This document shows positions 6,861-15,167 of a stretch of 27,718 nucleotides of DNA, in pieces. The stretch spans positions 1 to 27,718 of the forward strand of contig JAIBHM010000006.1 in assembly GCA_020028535.1 (NCBI GenBank), read 5' to 3'. Position 1 is the stretch's first letter, and each line of letters starts with the position of its first letter. The notes below the pieces were generated by a model that saw only the letters and a list, made by a program, of their open reading frames with translations, did no database searches and was not told the origin of the DNA. This DNA is from Armatimonadota bacterium. Lineage in GTDB: Bacteria > Sysuimicrobiota > Sysuimicrobiia > Sysuimicrobiales > Kaftiobacteriaceae. Both the position numbers and the translations under genes were made by a program.

Positions 6861-7916
6861 CTAACCTCCGAGCCGCTGCAACCGGCCCATGTCCTCCGCG
6901 GTCAGGCTCGTAAAGTAGATGCCGTGCGCCACCGAGCCGGAGCCGAGGCGTTCTACCCGGACCACCTCGCCTTCAGCCACAAGCGGCCCATCGGCCAGGG
7001 AGACTGTGAGACGCACGCGCTCCCACTGTACAAGCTCGGACGGCAGAATCACGCGCAGGCCCTGCGCCGAGGCGTTCGCCGCCGTCCCGGTGAGCTCTTC
7101 GCCGCCGCGCTCCATGCGCACCACGCGCACGGCCGAATCCTTGAGGGACATGCGGGGGCTGCGCCGCGACGCGATGCTGACCGCAGAGGGATGGGACACC
7201 TCCACGCGGTTCTCACGCACGCCGCGGACCGTCGTCTCGAAGACGTACTTCGAAACCCGGCCCTGATATGAAATGACGATGCGATCCCCGGCCCCAAGCG
7301 GCAGGAGCTCGTGCAGCCGGGTGGGAACGCTGATCGCGATGGCATCCGACTGCAGGGCCAGCACGCTGCTTGCGAAGATCCCCCGCCTCGGTCCGGTACG
7401 ATTTTCCACTTCCAGGCCTTGATTTACAACGAGCGGTTCGACGAGCGCGTGCGGCGCGTCGGTGGCGGACGGCGCCGCCGCGGTGGCGCTGTTGCGCGTT
7501 ACGGCCTCGAGCACCCGCTCCCGAAGGGCGTAGCGGCGGAACCGCTCGCACTCGGGATTGTCGATCGCTTCGCACGAGCTCACCGCCCGGGCCGGCACGT
7601 GCGGGCACAGATCATCGATCGTCCGGCAGTAGCCGTACTGCTCCATGTAGCGGCCGAGCTCGGCATCATCCTCGAAGATCCAGCGAGGGAGCTGGGTATC
7701 ATCCGCCGGGGTCAACACGTCGTGCCCACGCCCAAAGTGGCGGATCAGCCAGCGCAGCGAGATATCATCATCCAGCGACTGGATGTATCGCCGGATATCC
7801 CCATAGGCGGCGTACTCGAGCCGGCGCATTCGCTCGATGGTGTGCCGGTGGGCCGACTGGCACACTGGACAGTGATCGCGTTCGCGCCGCGCGGCGTCAC
7901 TTTCTTTCGTAATCAC
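6861..7916 (-). CDS. PilZ-domain c-di-GMP receptor with YcgR-type N-domain and Cys-rich module
   Basis: A 351-residue soluble protein with three parts. Residues 14-70 begin HCPVCQSAHRHTIERM and end RWLIRHFGRGHDVL, like small zinc-binding modules followed by a recognition-type helix (C16, C19); more cysteines follow at 97, 104, 115 and 123. About 158-250 resembles the YcgR N-terminal (PilZN) beta domain. The PilZ domain starts near 250 and carries both cyclic-di-GMP motifs intact: RxxxR at R251-R255 and NxSxxG at N281-S283-G286. Cyclic-di-GMP binding is thus likely. The GTG at 7916 follows AAAGGTGA. The gene lies after pilMNO and overlaps or touches the SPOR gene, so it probably tunes pilus function. 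The Cys-rich module could bind zinc, DNA or a protein; undecided. Confidence 0.85.
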   Translation of the reverse strand: MITKESDAARRERDHCPVCQSAHRHTIERMRRLEYAAYGDIRRYIQSLDDDISLRWLIRHFGRGHDVLTPADDTQLPRWIFEDDAELGRYMEQYGYCRTIDDLCPHVPARAVSSCEAIDNPECERFRRYALRERVLEAVTRNSATAAAPSATDAPHALVEPLVVNQGLEVENRTGPRRGIFASSVLALQSDAIAISVPTRLHELLPLGAGDRIVISYQGRVSKYVFETTVRGVRENRVEVSHPSAVSIASRRSPRMSLKDSAVRVVRMERGGEELTGTAANASAQGLRVILPSELVQWERVRLTVSLADGPLVAEGEVVRVERLGSGSVAHGIYFTSLTAEDMGRLQRLGG

Positions 7917-7961
7917 ATCATCACCTTTTAGGCTCTATCGTGCCCAAAACCTGCCCGCATG

Positions 7962-8960
7962 TCACCCGTCGGACTGGCCCGCCACCGTCTGCCTGCGCGT
8001 GATGCGGCTCATACCGATCAGAATCAGCGCGCCGATGCCGACCACCAGGTAATAGGAGAGGAGGCGGTCGAGAACGACGGCGGCGACGATGGAGCCCCGG
8101 ATCGCCGTGGTGCGCAGCACCAGCGCCGCGACGCCGGCCATAGACAGTTCGGTGATGCCGATCCCTCCGGGGATGAGGGCCAGAATCGCCACAAGGTTCG
8201 CCGCGCTGAAGACGAGCATCCCGCCCGCCAATCCCAGCGGCTCGCGCATTGCTCCGAACACCGCCACCAGACGTGCGGCCTCGCAGAGCGCGGCGAGAAC
8301 GGACATACCGAGCAGCAGCCAGATATTCCGGCGTGTGCGCCACAGCGCAAGGCTCGAGGCAAACGCGTCGGTGACACGCGCGGAGCCTTCTCGGATTTCG
8401 ATGGGAAGCGGAAGACGCTGAATCAGGCGCGTCATCAGAGTGCGGACCATCTCCGGAGATGCGAGCGCAATGATTCCGGCCACAAGGAGGATGCCGGCGG
8501 CGGCCAGGGCCGGCTGGAATTGCGAGCCGCGGGCGACGGGCACCAGCGCGATCGACGCGCCAAACAGCACGACCAGCGCTGCGCCGTCCAGATAGCGTTC
8601 CACCAGTACCGCGCCGGTAGAGGTGGCCAGCCCAACCCCCAGACGCTGCTTCAACAACATGGGCTTCGCCAGGTCAACGGTCCGGGCAGGGCTGAAGCTC
8701 GCCGCGGCAACTCCGGCGAAAATGGACGTGACCGCGGAAGGCAGGTCCAGCCGCGCGCCGGTCAGACGGTGGACCATCACTTGCCAGCGCAGGGCCTTTA
8801 TAAGAATGTTGACCGCGAGCAGTCCGCCGGCAGCTGCCAGCAACCGCACGTCGGCGGCGGCAACGGCCCGCCGCACGCCGACCACATCGATGCGGATGAC
8901 CAGCAGCGCGAGGAGCGCGGCGCCGGCAATGAGGAAAGCCAATCGGGTGCTGCGGCTCAT
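7962..8960 (-). CDS. Flippase-like integral membrane protein (UPF0104 / LPG-synthase TM family)
   Basis: A 332-residue polytopic protein with about eight hydrophobic helices and no soluble catalytic domain. The conserved family block ALIPGGIGITELSMAGV is present near residue 265, as is KALRWQVMVHRL and the segment around SFSPARTVDLAKP. These mark the membrane part of lysyl-phosphatidylglycerol synthase and the related AglD-type proteins (PF03706). Without the synthase domain they are thought to flip or handle lipid-linked substrates. The gene starts 9 bases after pilO and ends 45 bases before the PilZ gene, so it is part of the pilus transcript. With the O-antigen-ligase-like gene in the same operon, a role in glycan or lipid decoration is possible but unproven. 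Confidence 0.85.
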   Translation of the reverse strand: MSRSTRLAFLIAGAALLALLVIRIDVVGVRRAVAAADVRLLAAAGGLLAVNILIKALRWQVMVHRLTGARLDLPSAVTSIFAGVAAASFSPARTVDLAKPMLLKQRLGVGLATSTGAVLVERYLDGAALVVLFGASIALVPVARGSQFQPALAAAGILLVAGIIALASPEMVRTLMTRLIQRLPLPIEIREGSARVTDAFASSLALWRTRRNIWLLLGMSVLAALCEAARLVAVFGAMREPLGLAGGMLVFSAANLVAILALIPGGIGITELSMAGVAALVLRTTAIRGSIVAAVVLDRLLSYYLVVGIGALILIGMSRITRRQTVAGQSDG

Positions 8961-8969
8961 GCCATCCTG

Positions 8970-9524
8970 TCAGGGAGCGTAGAGTGCGCGAATGGTCAGA
9001 TCGGCGAGGATTCCCGCCTGCACGGCGGTCACGGCGAGCCGGTCTACCGCGAGCGCCCGCGACATCCGTTCCAGCGCGCCGACGAACGCACGCAGCTGCC
9101 GGTAATCTCCACTGACCTGAACACGCAGCGGAACCGCCGCGACCCCTGGAAGCACGGCGCTCCCGGCCGACGCCGGCACTGGATCGAACGAGATCTGCCG
9201 CAACTGCATGCCGCTGCTCGTCAAGGCTTCATCCAGCTGCGCCACAATGGCCGGAAGTTCGGGATTCCGAGGGAGCCCGCCTTCAATGACCCGCGCCGCC
9301 TGCAGGGCGGCGGCGTGCCGTTGCTCGATCTGGTCGCGCCGTTCGACCAGAGCGACCAGGCGCGAGAATTCCGCCTTCTTACGGCCGGCTTCCTGCCGCG
9401 CGATCCGTACCTGTTGCAGGGCCGGCAGGATCACCAGGAGGAACACGACGGCGGCGATGAAACCGATGCCGGCGATGCCGATCACCAACCGCTCCCGCCG
9501 TTTCAGAGACAGCATGCTCCTCAT
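8970..9524 (-). CDS. pilO: Type IV pilus inner-membrane protein PilO
   Basis: A 184-residue bitopic protein: short cytoplasmic N-terminus (MRSMLSLKRRERL), one membrane helix at about 14-33, a coiled coil (about 34-75: QVRIARQEAGRKKAEFSRLV), then a ferredoxin-like periplasmic domain with VQVSGDYRQLRAFVGALE. This is the PilO layout; it pairs with PilN to align the pilus motor with the envelope. The ATG at 9524 overlaps the pilN stop as ATGA, so I chose it over the Met three codons later. Position directly after pilN is the standard order pilM-pilN-pilO; a pilP gene does not follow. Confidence 0.92.
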   Translation of the reverse strand: MRSMLSLKRRERLVIGIAGIGFIAAVVFLLVILPALQQVRIARQEAGRKKAEFSRLVALVERRDQIEQRHAAALQAARVIEGGLPRNPELPAIVAQLDEALTSSGMQLRQISFDPVPASAGSAVLPGVAAVPLRVQVSGDYRQLRAFVGALERMSRALAVDRLAVTAVQAGILADLTIRALYAP

Positions 9525-10057
9525 TTCAGCCGCCCGGTCAACTGGAATTGCGTGACCATGCGCTCGCCGGCCACCACTTGCTGAATGGAACGCATCTCCA
9601 CTCCGGCAAGAACACGGGACTGCGCCAGCGTCGTCGCAAAGAGCGCCACGGCCGAAAGATCGGTCGTGCTGCCGGTGAGGCTCACTGTGGAGCCCTCGAC
9701 GGCCAATGACTGCAGCCACACATTCCTGGGGACGAACCGGCTGACGTCATCGAGCAGGATAGAGAGCGTGCCCGGCCGTCCGAAGATCGATTGAAGGCGC
9801 ATCCGTCTGCTTTCGAGCTCCTCCGTCTCGGCCTGCAGCTGCGAGAGCCGGACCGCAGCCGGGCGTAGCGGAACCAGGAGCGCCTCAGTCTCACGCGCGG
9901 CGGCACGAGACCGCGCCGCCACGGAGACGAGCAGCACATAGACGACCACGATCGCCCCTGCCGCGATCAGCGGAATTCCCAGCACCGCCCGCCGCCGCGA
10001 TGCCTGCTCGCGCCGTTGCAGGATCGCGGGTGGGTTCAGGTTCAGCAGGATCCGCAT
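9521..10057 (-). CDS. pilN: Type IV pilus assembly protein PilN
   Basis: A 178-residue bitopic protein. The N-terminal tail MRILLNLNPP is the cytoplasmic peptide that docks into PilM (INLNPP/INLLP-type motif in the family). One membrane helix spans about 27-48, followed by a coiled coil (about 50-90) and a small alpha/beta domain ending QFQLTGRLK. The ATG at 10057 directly abuts the pilM stop codon, and the gene's own stop overlaps the pilO start, so the three are translationally linked. Role: partner of PilO in the inner-membrane alignment ring. Confidence 0.92.
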   Translation of the reverse strand: MRILLNLNPPAILQRREQASRRRAVLGIPLIAAGAIVVVYVLLVSVAARSRAAARETEALLVPLRPAAVRLSQLQAETEELESRRMRLQSIFGRPGTLSILLDDVSRFVPRNVWLQSLAVEGSTVSLTGSTTDLSAVALFATTLAQSRVLAGVEMRSIQQVVAGERMVTQFQLTGRLK

Positions 10058-11008
10058 CTACAGGATCGTCCTCAGCGCCAAGCCGATGGCCGTCATGAGT
10101 TGTGGGGCCACATCAGCAGTGGTCGCGGTGTCGAGCCGGTGCGAGATCAGCAATACATCCGGCAATGCCCCGACGGTCACCGGCACGTCCAGTTCCTGGG
10201 CGAGACGGCGGTCGATCCCGGGGAACCTGGCGCCGCCCCCGCAGAGCATAATACGAGTAATCTGGCCGCTCTCGTCCTGCGCCCGGTAGAAATCGATCGA
10301 GCGGCGCAGCTGCAGTCCAAGCGCCTCGAGCGTGGCGGCCTCGCCTTCGACCCCCTCGAGGATCGTACGCGTCATCTGTGGGACCGCTTCGCGCACGATG
10401 GCGACTTCCGTCGTCGATGCCCCGAGATTCACCATCGCCACAACTCCCTCGGCGGCCGGGGCGGCCAGGGCGCGAACCATCGCCACCGCCGAGACCTCGA
10501 TGGCATCGGCAGTCAGACCCGCGGCCTCCAGGGTTTCCACGTAGGTCTGGACGAGCTGTTCCGGCGCCGCGGCCAGCAGCACCTCGATCTGGCGCCGTCC
10601 ATCGTCGGACAGCTCGCGCACCACCTGCGTGTCGAGCACCGCTTCCTCTACGGGAAACGGGAGGTGCTTCTCCGCCTCCCAGCGCACCGCTTGCTTCACC
10701 TCATCTTCCGGGATTGGGGGCAGCCGGAGGATGCGCGCCAGCACGTGCTGCCCGCTGACGGAGACGATGACGCGGCGCGCGCGGATGCCGGCTTCGCGCA
10801 GCACCCCGACGATCGCGGCCCCTGCCGCGTCCGGGTCGAGGATCATCCCGTTCTGCACGGCGCCTGCCGGAGTCGGCGCCACGCCGTATCGCGATAGTTC
10901 AATGCCTTTCGCCGTGCGCCGGACTTCGGCCACCTTGATCGCCCGCGCGCCGATGTCGACGCCGACCGCCCCCGCGCCGATTTGAAAGATGTGTTGGAGT
11001 CGTCGCAT
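10058..11008 (-). CDS. pilM: Type IV pilus actin-like protein PilM
   Basis: A 316-residue cytoplasmic protein of the FtsA/actin fold. The nucleotide-binding blocks are visible: phosphate-1 at 17-26 (VDIGARAIKV), phosphate-2 at 193-204 (VNLGASTTEVAI) and the adenosine block at 256-265 (CGGGARFPGI). The family stretch EVKQAVRWEAEKHLPFPV lies at 103-120. PilM binds the PilN tail and couples it to the motor. The ATG at 11008 is preceded closely by GGAGG; a longer frame reaches back into the PilX-like gene without similarity. It begins 10 bases after that gene's stop. Confidence 0.94.
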   Translation of the reverse strand: MRRLQHIFQIGAGAVGVDIGARAIKVAEVRRTAKGIELSRYGVAPTPAGAVQNGMILDPDAAGAAIVGVLREAGIRARRVIVSVSGQHVLARILRLPPIPEDEVKQAVRWEAEKHLPFPVEEAVLDTQVVRELSDDGRRQIEVLLAAAPEQLVQTYVETLEAAGLTADAIEVSAVAMVRALAAPAAEGVVAMVNLGASTTEVAIVREAVPQMTRTILEGVEGEAATLEALGLQLRRSIDFYRAQDESGQITRIMLCGGGARFPGIDRRLAQELDVPVTVGALPDVLLISHRLDTATTADVAPQLMTAIGLALRTIL

Positions 11009-11018
11009 AGTCCTCCGG

Positions 11019-13187
11019 CTAATCCTTCGCCGACCAAGACACCACGAGCAACGCGTTCCCCGTTGCGAGTGGCATGAACGCGGCGGGGAGCACATCGGTC
11101 ACCGCGGAGTCATACCGTATCGTGACTGTGCCGAGGTTCGCCGCAGTGTCGAGCGCCGCCACAGCACCGTTTGAGGCGATGACACCCCGCAGGATGACGT
11201 TCACCTGATTCGCCCCGTGCTGCATGTCGATGCCGGAACCCGCCGAGCCCTGGAGGTCATTGCTACACGTGGAGGGCGGCACACAGCCCCCGCCGGGGTT
11301 GTCCAATCCAGCAAAGGCATAGACAAACCCCGCCAGATCGACGTCACGCGGGGCGGCGGGGAATCCGGAGGAGACGAGGCGGATCTGTCCGCCGGCCACC
11401 AGAGCCGGATCCCCGGTCAGGCTCTGCTGCGTGTAGTTGGCCGTTCGCAGCGAGACGTTCTCGAAGTTGATGCCGCCGGCGACGGCGGTCCCGGCCACCC
11501 GGCGAAACACCGCGATCATGCCGGTCACCTGCCGGGGATCGCTCGTGGCGTACTGGATGACGGCGGTGCTGTCCGTCGCGGGGCGCGATCGGAGACAGAG
11601 GGTTTCAGTGGTGCCTCCGGCGAGCCCGACGCAATCGACCGTCACACGTCGGGGGACCAGCGCAACAATGTGCGCAATCCCCACCGCGGCGTTGCCTGTG
11701 CGTGAGGTCTTGACCCCGATTGCTCCACCGGTGGCCTGGAGCTGATCGGTGCCTTCCGAAGTGGTGCGGGACGGTTGCGGGCCTCCTCCCGATGCGGCAC
11801 CGTAGCGCTCTATGAGCCCCGGCGTTTGCGGCGTCCACGTGGCGCCGTTCGCCGCGGCGAAAGACGCCACGAGCATCGCGCCGTCCAGTGTCGTGGTCAC
11901 GCCGGGCGTAGAGTGGTCGGTTCCGCTCGGGGTCGTCTGGCCGAGGGCAACGTCGATGGGTTCGGCCGTATCGACATTCACATACGCCTGGATTCCGCCT
12001 GAAGCTTTTTCTGAAGAACTGAATCCCCAGGTGTAGCTGACAGGTTCAGCCGCCGTCGCCACCTTGTAGTAGACAGCCATTTTCAGGGTCGTGCCGTTAT
12101 CGATCGGATTGGTCCCTCCCGGGACAAGCGTCCACCCTGCCGGGACCGACGTAATCGTCGTAATTGATCCGCCCCGAACGGTGATCGCAGCCACCATGAC
12201 GTCGTTGAGGACTACCAGCGGAGGCCGGGTGATGATGAGTGTCGGGTCGCCGTTGCCGTTGTCGCCCCCACGGCTCTGACGGTGAGTGATGGTGCTCGTG
12301 GACAGGGCATACTGCGTCCGCTCGCTCGGATTGAACTGCACGTAGAACACCGAGTTGGCAATGGCTGCCCCGATGGTGCCGACGCGGTCATTGATGTACC
12401 GGTCCCAGCAGCGCTGCGTCTCGCGCAGTGCGAAGTTCCACCCCGGCGCCGAGCATCGACTCGCGGGATCTCCGCCACGGAAAAACAGGTTCAGCCCGTC
12501 CAGCGGGTCCGTGGTGGCGAGCGCCCTGCTGCGGTAACTGGCGGGGTCCGCACTGTCCATGTCGAGCCGGGGGAACCCGATGGTCCCGAAGAGGGCGTCG
12601 CAGCGCCATGGCCAGGTGGCGCAGGTGATGCCGGAGATGGTCCCGTTGGCCGTCACAGAGCCGATCACGCTCGCCCCGGCGGGATTGATGGTCACGGCCG
12701 TGGCTGCGCCGAGCCGGTTGTTGGCGTGCAGCGCGCCGGTTTCCTCGAATGGGAGCACGTTCTCGACGGTGAGTCCCGCCTGGGCGCCTCCCAGGGTGAC
12801 GGTCGTGTTGCCCACCAGGCCGTTCACGGCAAATCGCGGCAACACTTTTACGGCAGCGTTGAGGATCTGGCGGGCGCCGCTTCGGGTGCCGACGGAGACG
12901 ATTGTCCTCATCGTGCCCGAGGAGGTCACCGTGACCTGATACTGCCCGTCGCCCAGTGTGTCGGTGATCCCCGGCCACGCGGCGTTGAGGCTGAGCTCGT
13001 ACAGCGCCCGCGCGATGCCCCCCTCAGCCGCGAATTGTGCGGCCACAGCGTCTCCCTGGTTGTAGGCGATGGCCGTTTCCGTGAGCACGAGGTCCACCAT
13101 GGCCACGCCCATCACCGTCAGCACGATGACGAGGACGAGCACGGTGACCAGGGCAACGCCCTCTTGTCCCCGCAATCGTGTCAGCAT
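11019..13187 (-). CDS. Large PilX-like pilus protein with an inserted beta-rich domain
   Basis: A 722-residue protein, far longer than usual PilX proteins (about 150-200). The N-terminus (EGVALVTVLVLVIVLTVMGV, then AYNQGDAVAAQFAAEGGIARAL at about 42-62) is the PilX_N pattern: a hydrophobic pilin-like helix continuing amphipathic. After it come long beta-rich regions with paired cysteines (C189/C196, C245/C260). About residues 313-511 differ in style: Gly/Thr-rich, with SVPAGWTLVPGG, TTLKMAVYYKVA and VSYTWGFSSS, like a surface beta-sandwich module. The C-terminal part resumes PilX-like sequence. The start overlaps the PilW-like stop by one base (TGATG) and has GAGGA upstream. Likely a minor pilin or tip protein, perhaps an adhesin; exact binding target unknown. 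Confidence 0.8.
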   Translation of the reverse strand: MLTRLRGQEGVALVTVLVLVIVLTVMGVAMVDLVLTETAIAYNQGDAVAAQFAAEGGIARALYELSLNAAWPGITDTLGDGQYQVTVTSSGTMRTIVSVGTRSGARQILNAAVKVLPRFAVNGLVGNTTVTLGGAQAGLTVENVLPFEETGALHANNRLGAATAVTINPAGASVIGSVTANGTISGITCATWPWRCDALFGTIGFPRLDMDSADPASYRSRALATTDPLDGLNLFFRGGDPASRCSAPGWNFALRETQRCWDRYINDRVGTIGAAIANSVFYVQFNPSERTQYALSTSTITHRQSRGGDNGNGDPTLIITRPPLVVLNDVMVAAITVRGGSITTITSVPAGWTLVPGGTNPIDNGTTLKMAVYYKVATAAEPVSYTWGFSSSEKASGGIQAYVNVDTAEPIDVALGQTTPSGTDHSTPGVTTTLDGAMLVASFAAANGATWTPQTPGLIERYGAASGGGPQPSRTTSEGTDQLQATGGAIGVKTSRTGNAAVGIAHIVALVPRRVTVDCVGLAGGTTETLCLRSRPATDSTAVIQYATSDPRQVTGMIAVFRRVAGTAVAGGINFENVSLRTANYTQQSLTGDPALVAGGQIRLVSSGFPAAPRDVDLAGFVYAFAGLDNPGGGCVPPSTCSNDLQGSAGSGIDMQHGANQVNVILRGVIASNGAVAALDTAANLGTVTIRYDSAVTDVLPAAFMPLATGNALLVVSWSAKD
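11655..12251 (-). other. Putative inserted beta-sandwich module in the PilX-like protein
   Basis: This segment codes for residues of about 313-511. It begins after a Gly/Asn-rich hinge (RGGDNGNGD) and ends before VPRRVTVDC. It contains PAGWTLV, the strand YYKVATAAEPVSYTWGF and a closing strand VGIAHIVALV, the layout I recognise from repeats in large bacterial and phage surface proteins. The reading frame is unbroken. Domain borders are my estimate. Confidence 0.5.
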
Positions 13188-14323
13188 CAGTTCCTCAGCC
13201 CCGCCCTGGTCGTGACGAGGACTTCCTGGACCTGCCCACCGAGGGCGTCACTGGTCTGCGTACTTCGCGCGCTGATTTCAACGAGATGTACGCGCGCGGA
13301 TGTCCCCGCGGCATGTCCGCGCGATAAGCCTCGACTCAGGTTGAGGCAACTGCCGGTGATCCCTGTGACCGCAGTCCGATCAGGCAGGTCGAGGCTTGTC
13401 GCGCGATGTTCTTCTCGCCCCACTTGTACACGGTCATCAACGGCGAAGCCGCTGACGCTTCCCAGGCAGACCTGTGTGGCCCCCTGCGCGGCCGGAGACG
13501 AGAGCGAACTCACAACCGCGACGAACATGTTTCGACCGGGGACCGGGCTGATGAGATCCGCGAGAGGGATCCGGTTGCCTGCCGTCGTGCAGCCCTGCGT
13601 GCAGCGGATCACCTGAGCGCCTGACGCGGGACAGCCGCTGTCGCACTGGAACATGACGGAAAGCGGCTGCACGATCTCGCCGTCGGGATGAGACTGGGCC
13701 AGCGCCTGCGATATCGTGACGGAGTTGCCGGCGACGCCCGCGACTGTCAATGGGCCCTCGTCTCCAACGGCAACCAGATCTCCCGCCTGCAGCACGGATG
13801 CGTCATCAACGAGAAAGACAAGCGTCCCCGCCAGAACGGGGCCGCTGACAGCGGTCTGTCCCCGCCGGATCAGCTCGCCCGCGCGGTGCGCGCGAGCCAG
13901 CGGGGACCCGACGGTGATGCTATTACCGGCGATGGCCGTCACGGTCGCCCGCTCCAGCCGGTCCAGGCTGAGGATGACAAGCGGCCGTCCCTGCGCCAGG
14001 ACCGAAGCATCTTCGACGACGAGTGTCGTTGCTCCGGCCGCAGCATCCTGCGTCAGCACCGTGACCTTCGCCAGGCCCAGCGCGCGCCCGTTGTCCCCGA
14101 TGACGAAGTCCCTTGCCTGCCGGACTTCCGCAGCAATTCGGCCGAGCGCCACACGCGGCTGCTGCTGGACGTCCATCTGGCCTTCCATAGCGCCCCAGCC
14201 GCGCACGCCGACACCGATGAGGCCATAGAATGTGAACAGTACAACGCTCATCATGACAATGGCGATGAGCATCTCCACAAGGGTCAGCCCGCGTTCATCT
14301 CGTACGATTCGAGCCAGCCTCAC
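13187..14323 (-). CDS. PilW-like minor pilin with three internal repeats
   Basis: A 378-residue prepilin-like protein. The class III signal is clear: cleavage after G12, then LTLVE with the conserved glutamate at +5, followed by a 25-residue hydrophobic helix. The mature part holds three diverged copies of a beta module of about 55 residues (near 95-151, 165-218 and 279-345). Between copies two and three lies a cysteine cluster (C227, C231, C241, C245). The GTG at 14323 overlaps the preceding gene's stop as GTGA. As a PilW/GspJ-type minor pilin it should help start pilus assembly at the tip; the repeats are additions beyond a plain PilW core. Confidence 0.82.
   Translation of the reverse strand: MRLARIVRDERGLTLVEMLIAIVMMSVVLFTFYGLIGVGVRGWGAMEGQMDVQQQPRVALGRIAAEVRQARDFVIGDNGRALGLAKVTVLTQDAAAGATTLVVEDASVLAQGRPLVILSLDRLERATVTAIAGNSITVGSPLARAHRAGELIRRGQTAVSGPVLAGTLVFLVDDASVLQAGDLVAVGDEGPLTVAGVAGNSVTISQALAQSHPDGEIVQPLSVMFQCDSGCPASGAQVIRCTQGCTTAGNRIPLADLISPVPGRNMFVAVVSSLSSPAAQGATQVCLGSVSGFAVDDRVQVGREEHRATSLDLPDRTAVTGITGSCLNLSRGLSRGHAAGTSARVHLVEISARSTQTSDALGGQVQEVLVTTRAGLRN
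13289..14041 (-). repeat. Three diverged protein-level repeats in the PilW-like gene
   Basis: Each unit reads roughly TLVVEDASVL, then a strand, then (V)TAIAGNSITVGSPLARAH-AGE. Unit 1 is about 95-151, unit 2 about 165-218 (DDASVLQAGDLVAVG, VAGNSVTISQALAQSH), unit 3 about 279-345 (SGFAVDDRVQVG, LNLSRGLSRGHAAGT). A histidine near the end of each unit is kept (H146, H212, H337). The DNA copies are too diverged to be recent duplications. Confidence 0.7.
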
Positions 14324-14712
14324 GGTCCCAACTCTCCCATGATCGTGGTCAGGGTGATGGTCCGCGGGACCGTCCCCTCCAGCCAGGTGACGGCCACGGC
14401 GATCTGCGCCAGCCGCGAGGTGCCGAGGACCGGTCTCGTGATCGTCGTGGTCCTGGTATAGCGGCCAGCCGGATCGGCGTTGCCGAGCTCGTCGAGCGTC
14501 TCCGTGGTTGTGCCTGCCGTAAGACTCGTAAAGCGCCTGGCCTTGAGGAACTCCAGCCGCTGCTGGCCGAGCAGCGTTCCCGTCGTCACGCCGCGGCCCA
14601 GCAACCCCTGCGAGGACGCGGTGAAATAAAAGGCCGTCACCACGAATACCACCAGTCCAAAGACGGCCGTCGCGACGACTACCTCGATGAGCGTGAGTCC
14701 CCGTTCCCTCAC
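14320..14712 (-). CDS. PilV-like type IV minor prepilin
   Basis: A 130-residue prepilin with MRERG cleaved before LTLIE (E at +5) and the hydrophobic helix VVVATAVFGLVVFVVTAFYF. The rest is a short beta domain with TTTITRPVLG and AVTWLEG, fitting PilV/GspI. I place the start at the GTG at 14712, which overlaps the previous stop as GTGA; a GTG two codons earlier (14718) is also open. Its stop overlaps the PilW-like start as GTGA too. It belongs to the minor-pilin set FimT-PilV-PilW-PilX that primes fibre assembly. Confidence 0.85.
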   Translation of the reverse strand: MRERGLTLIEVVVATAVFGLVVFVVTAFYFTASSQGLLGRGVTTGTLLGQQRLEFLKARRFTSLTAGTTTETLDELGNADPAGRYTRTTTITRPVLGTSRLAQIAVAVTWLEGTVPRTITLTTIMGELGP

Positions 14713-15167
14713 GGACACGTCGTCACCTCGGATAGCTGGGCGCGTCCTGTCGCGGCGGCGACGTCGAGCCGGAACGTCTGGGTGCCTTCGGTCAAACAGA
14801 ACTCTCCGGGAGCGGCAGGGGCGCCGGTCGCCGAGAATTGCAGCGCGGTCGCAGCGAACGAGCCGCCCACCGTGACGCTGGCAGGGAGGGCGACGTGCTT
14901 GAGATCGCTGCCGTCTGACACCTTTTCAACGGTGTAGGAGCCCGGCGCGCCGCCTGTATAGAGCAGGCGCACGTTCTCATCCAGGGTGATGGCGTGTTGC
15001 TGTGTGAGGCGCACGTCCGCGAGCAATTGGCGCGAGGCGTGCCGGAGATCTCGCACCTTCTGGTACCGTTCCAGTGTCGGCAGGAGAAGCACGATCATGA
15101 CGCCCATGAGGACGACAGCGATGAGGATCTCAATCACGCCGATGCCCGTGGCAGCTGCACGGCTCAC
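14709..15167 (-). CDS. FimT/GspH-like type IV minor prepilin
   Basis: A 152-residue prepilin. The short leader MSRAAATG is followed by IGVIE with glutamate at +5, then the hydrophobic helix ILIAVVLMGVMIVLLLP and LERYQKVRDLRHASRQLLAD, the FimT/GspH pattern. The C-terminal domain is beta-rich with two cysteines (in GEFCLTEG and at the end TTCP), which could form a disulphide. The GTG at 15167 overlaps the stop of the O-antigen-ligase-like gene as GTGA; a longer frame inside that gene has no similarity. In some bacteria FimT-type minor pilins bind DNA for uptake; no such evidence can be read here. Confidence 0.85.
   Translation of the reverse strand: MSRAAATGIGVIEILIAVVLMGVMIVLLLPTLERYQKVRDLRHASRQLLADVRLTQQHAITLDENVRLLYTGGAPGSYTVEKVSDGSDLKHVALPASVTVGGSFAATALQFSATGAPAAPGEFCLTEGTQTFRLDVAAATGRAQLSEVTTCP

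Noticed and set aside
7959..9584. Long open frame on the plus strand opposite the flippase-like gene and pilO (541 codons)
   Set aside because: It is rich in Arg, Gln, Gly and His, with no recognisable domain, and lies antisense to two well-supported genes. Long antisense frames are common in high-GC DNA.
12282..13616. Open frame of 444 codons on the plus strand opposite the PilX- and PilW-like genes
   Set aside because: Arg/Gly/His-rich shadow with no motif; the minus-strand genes are continuous and coupled.
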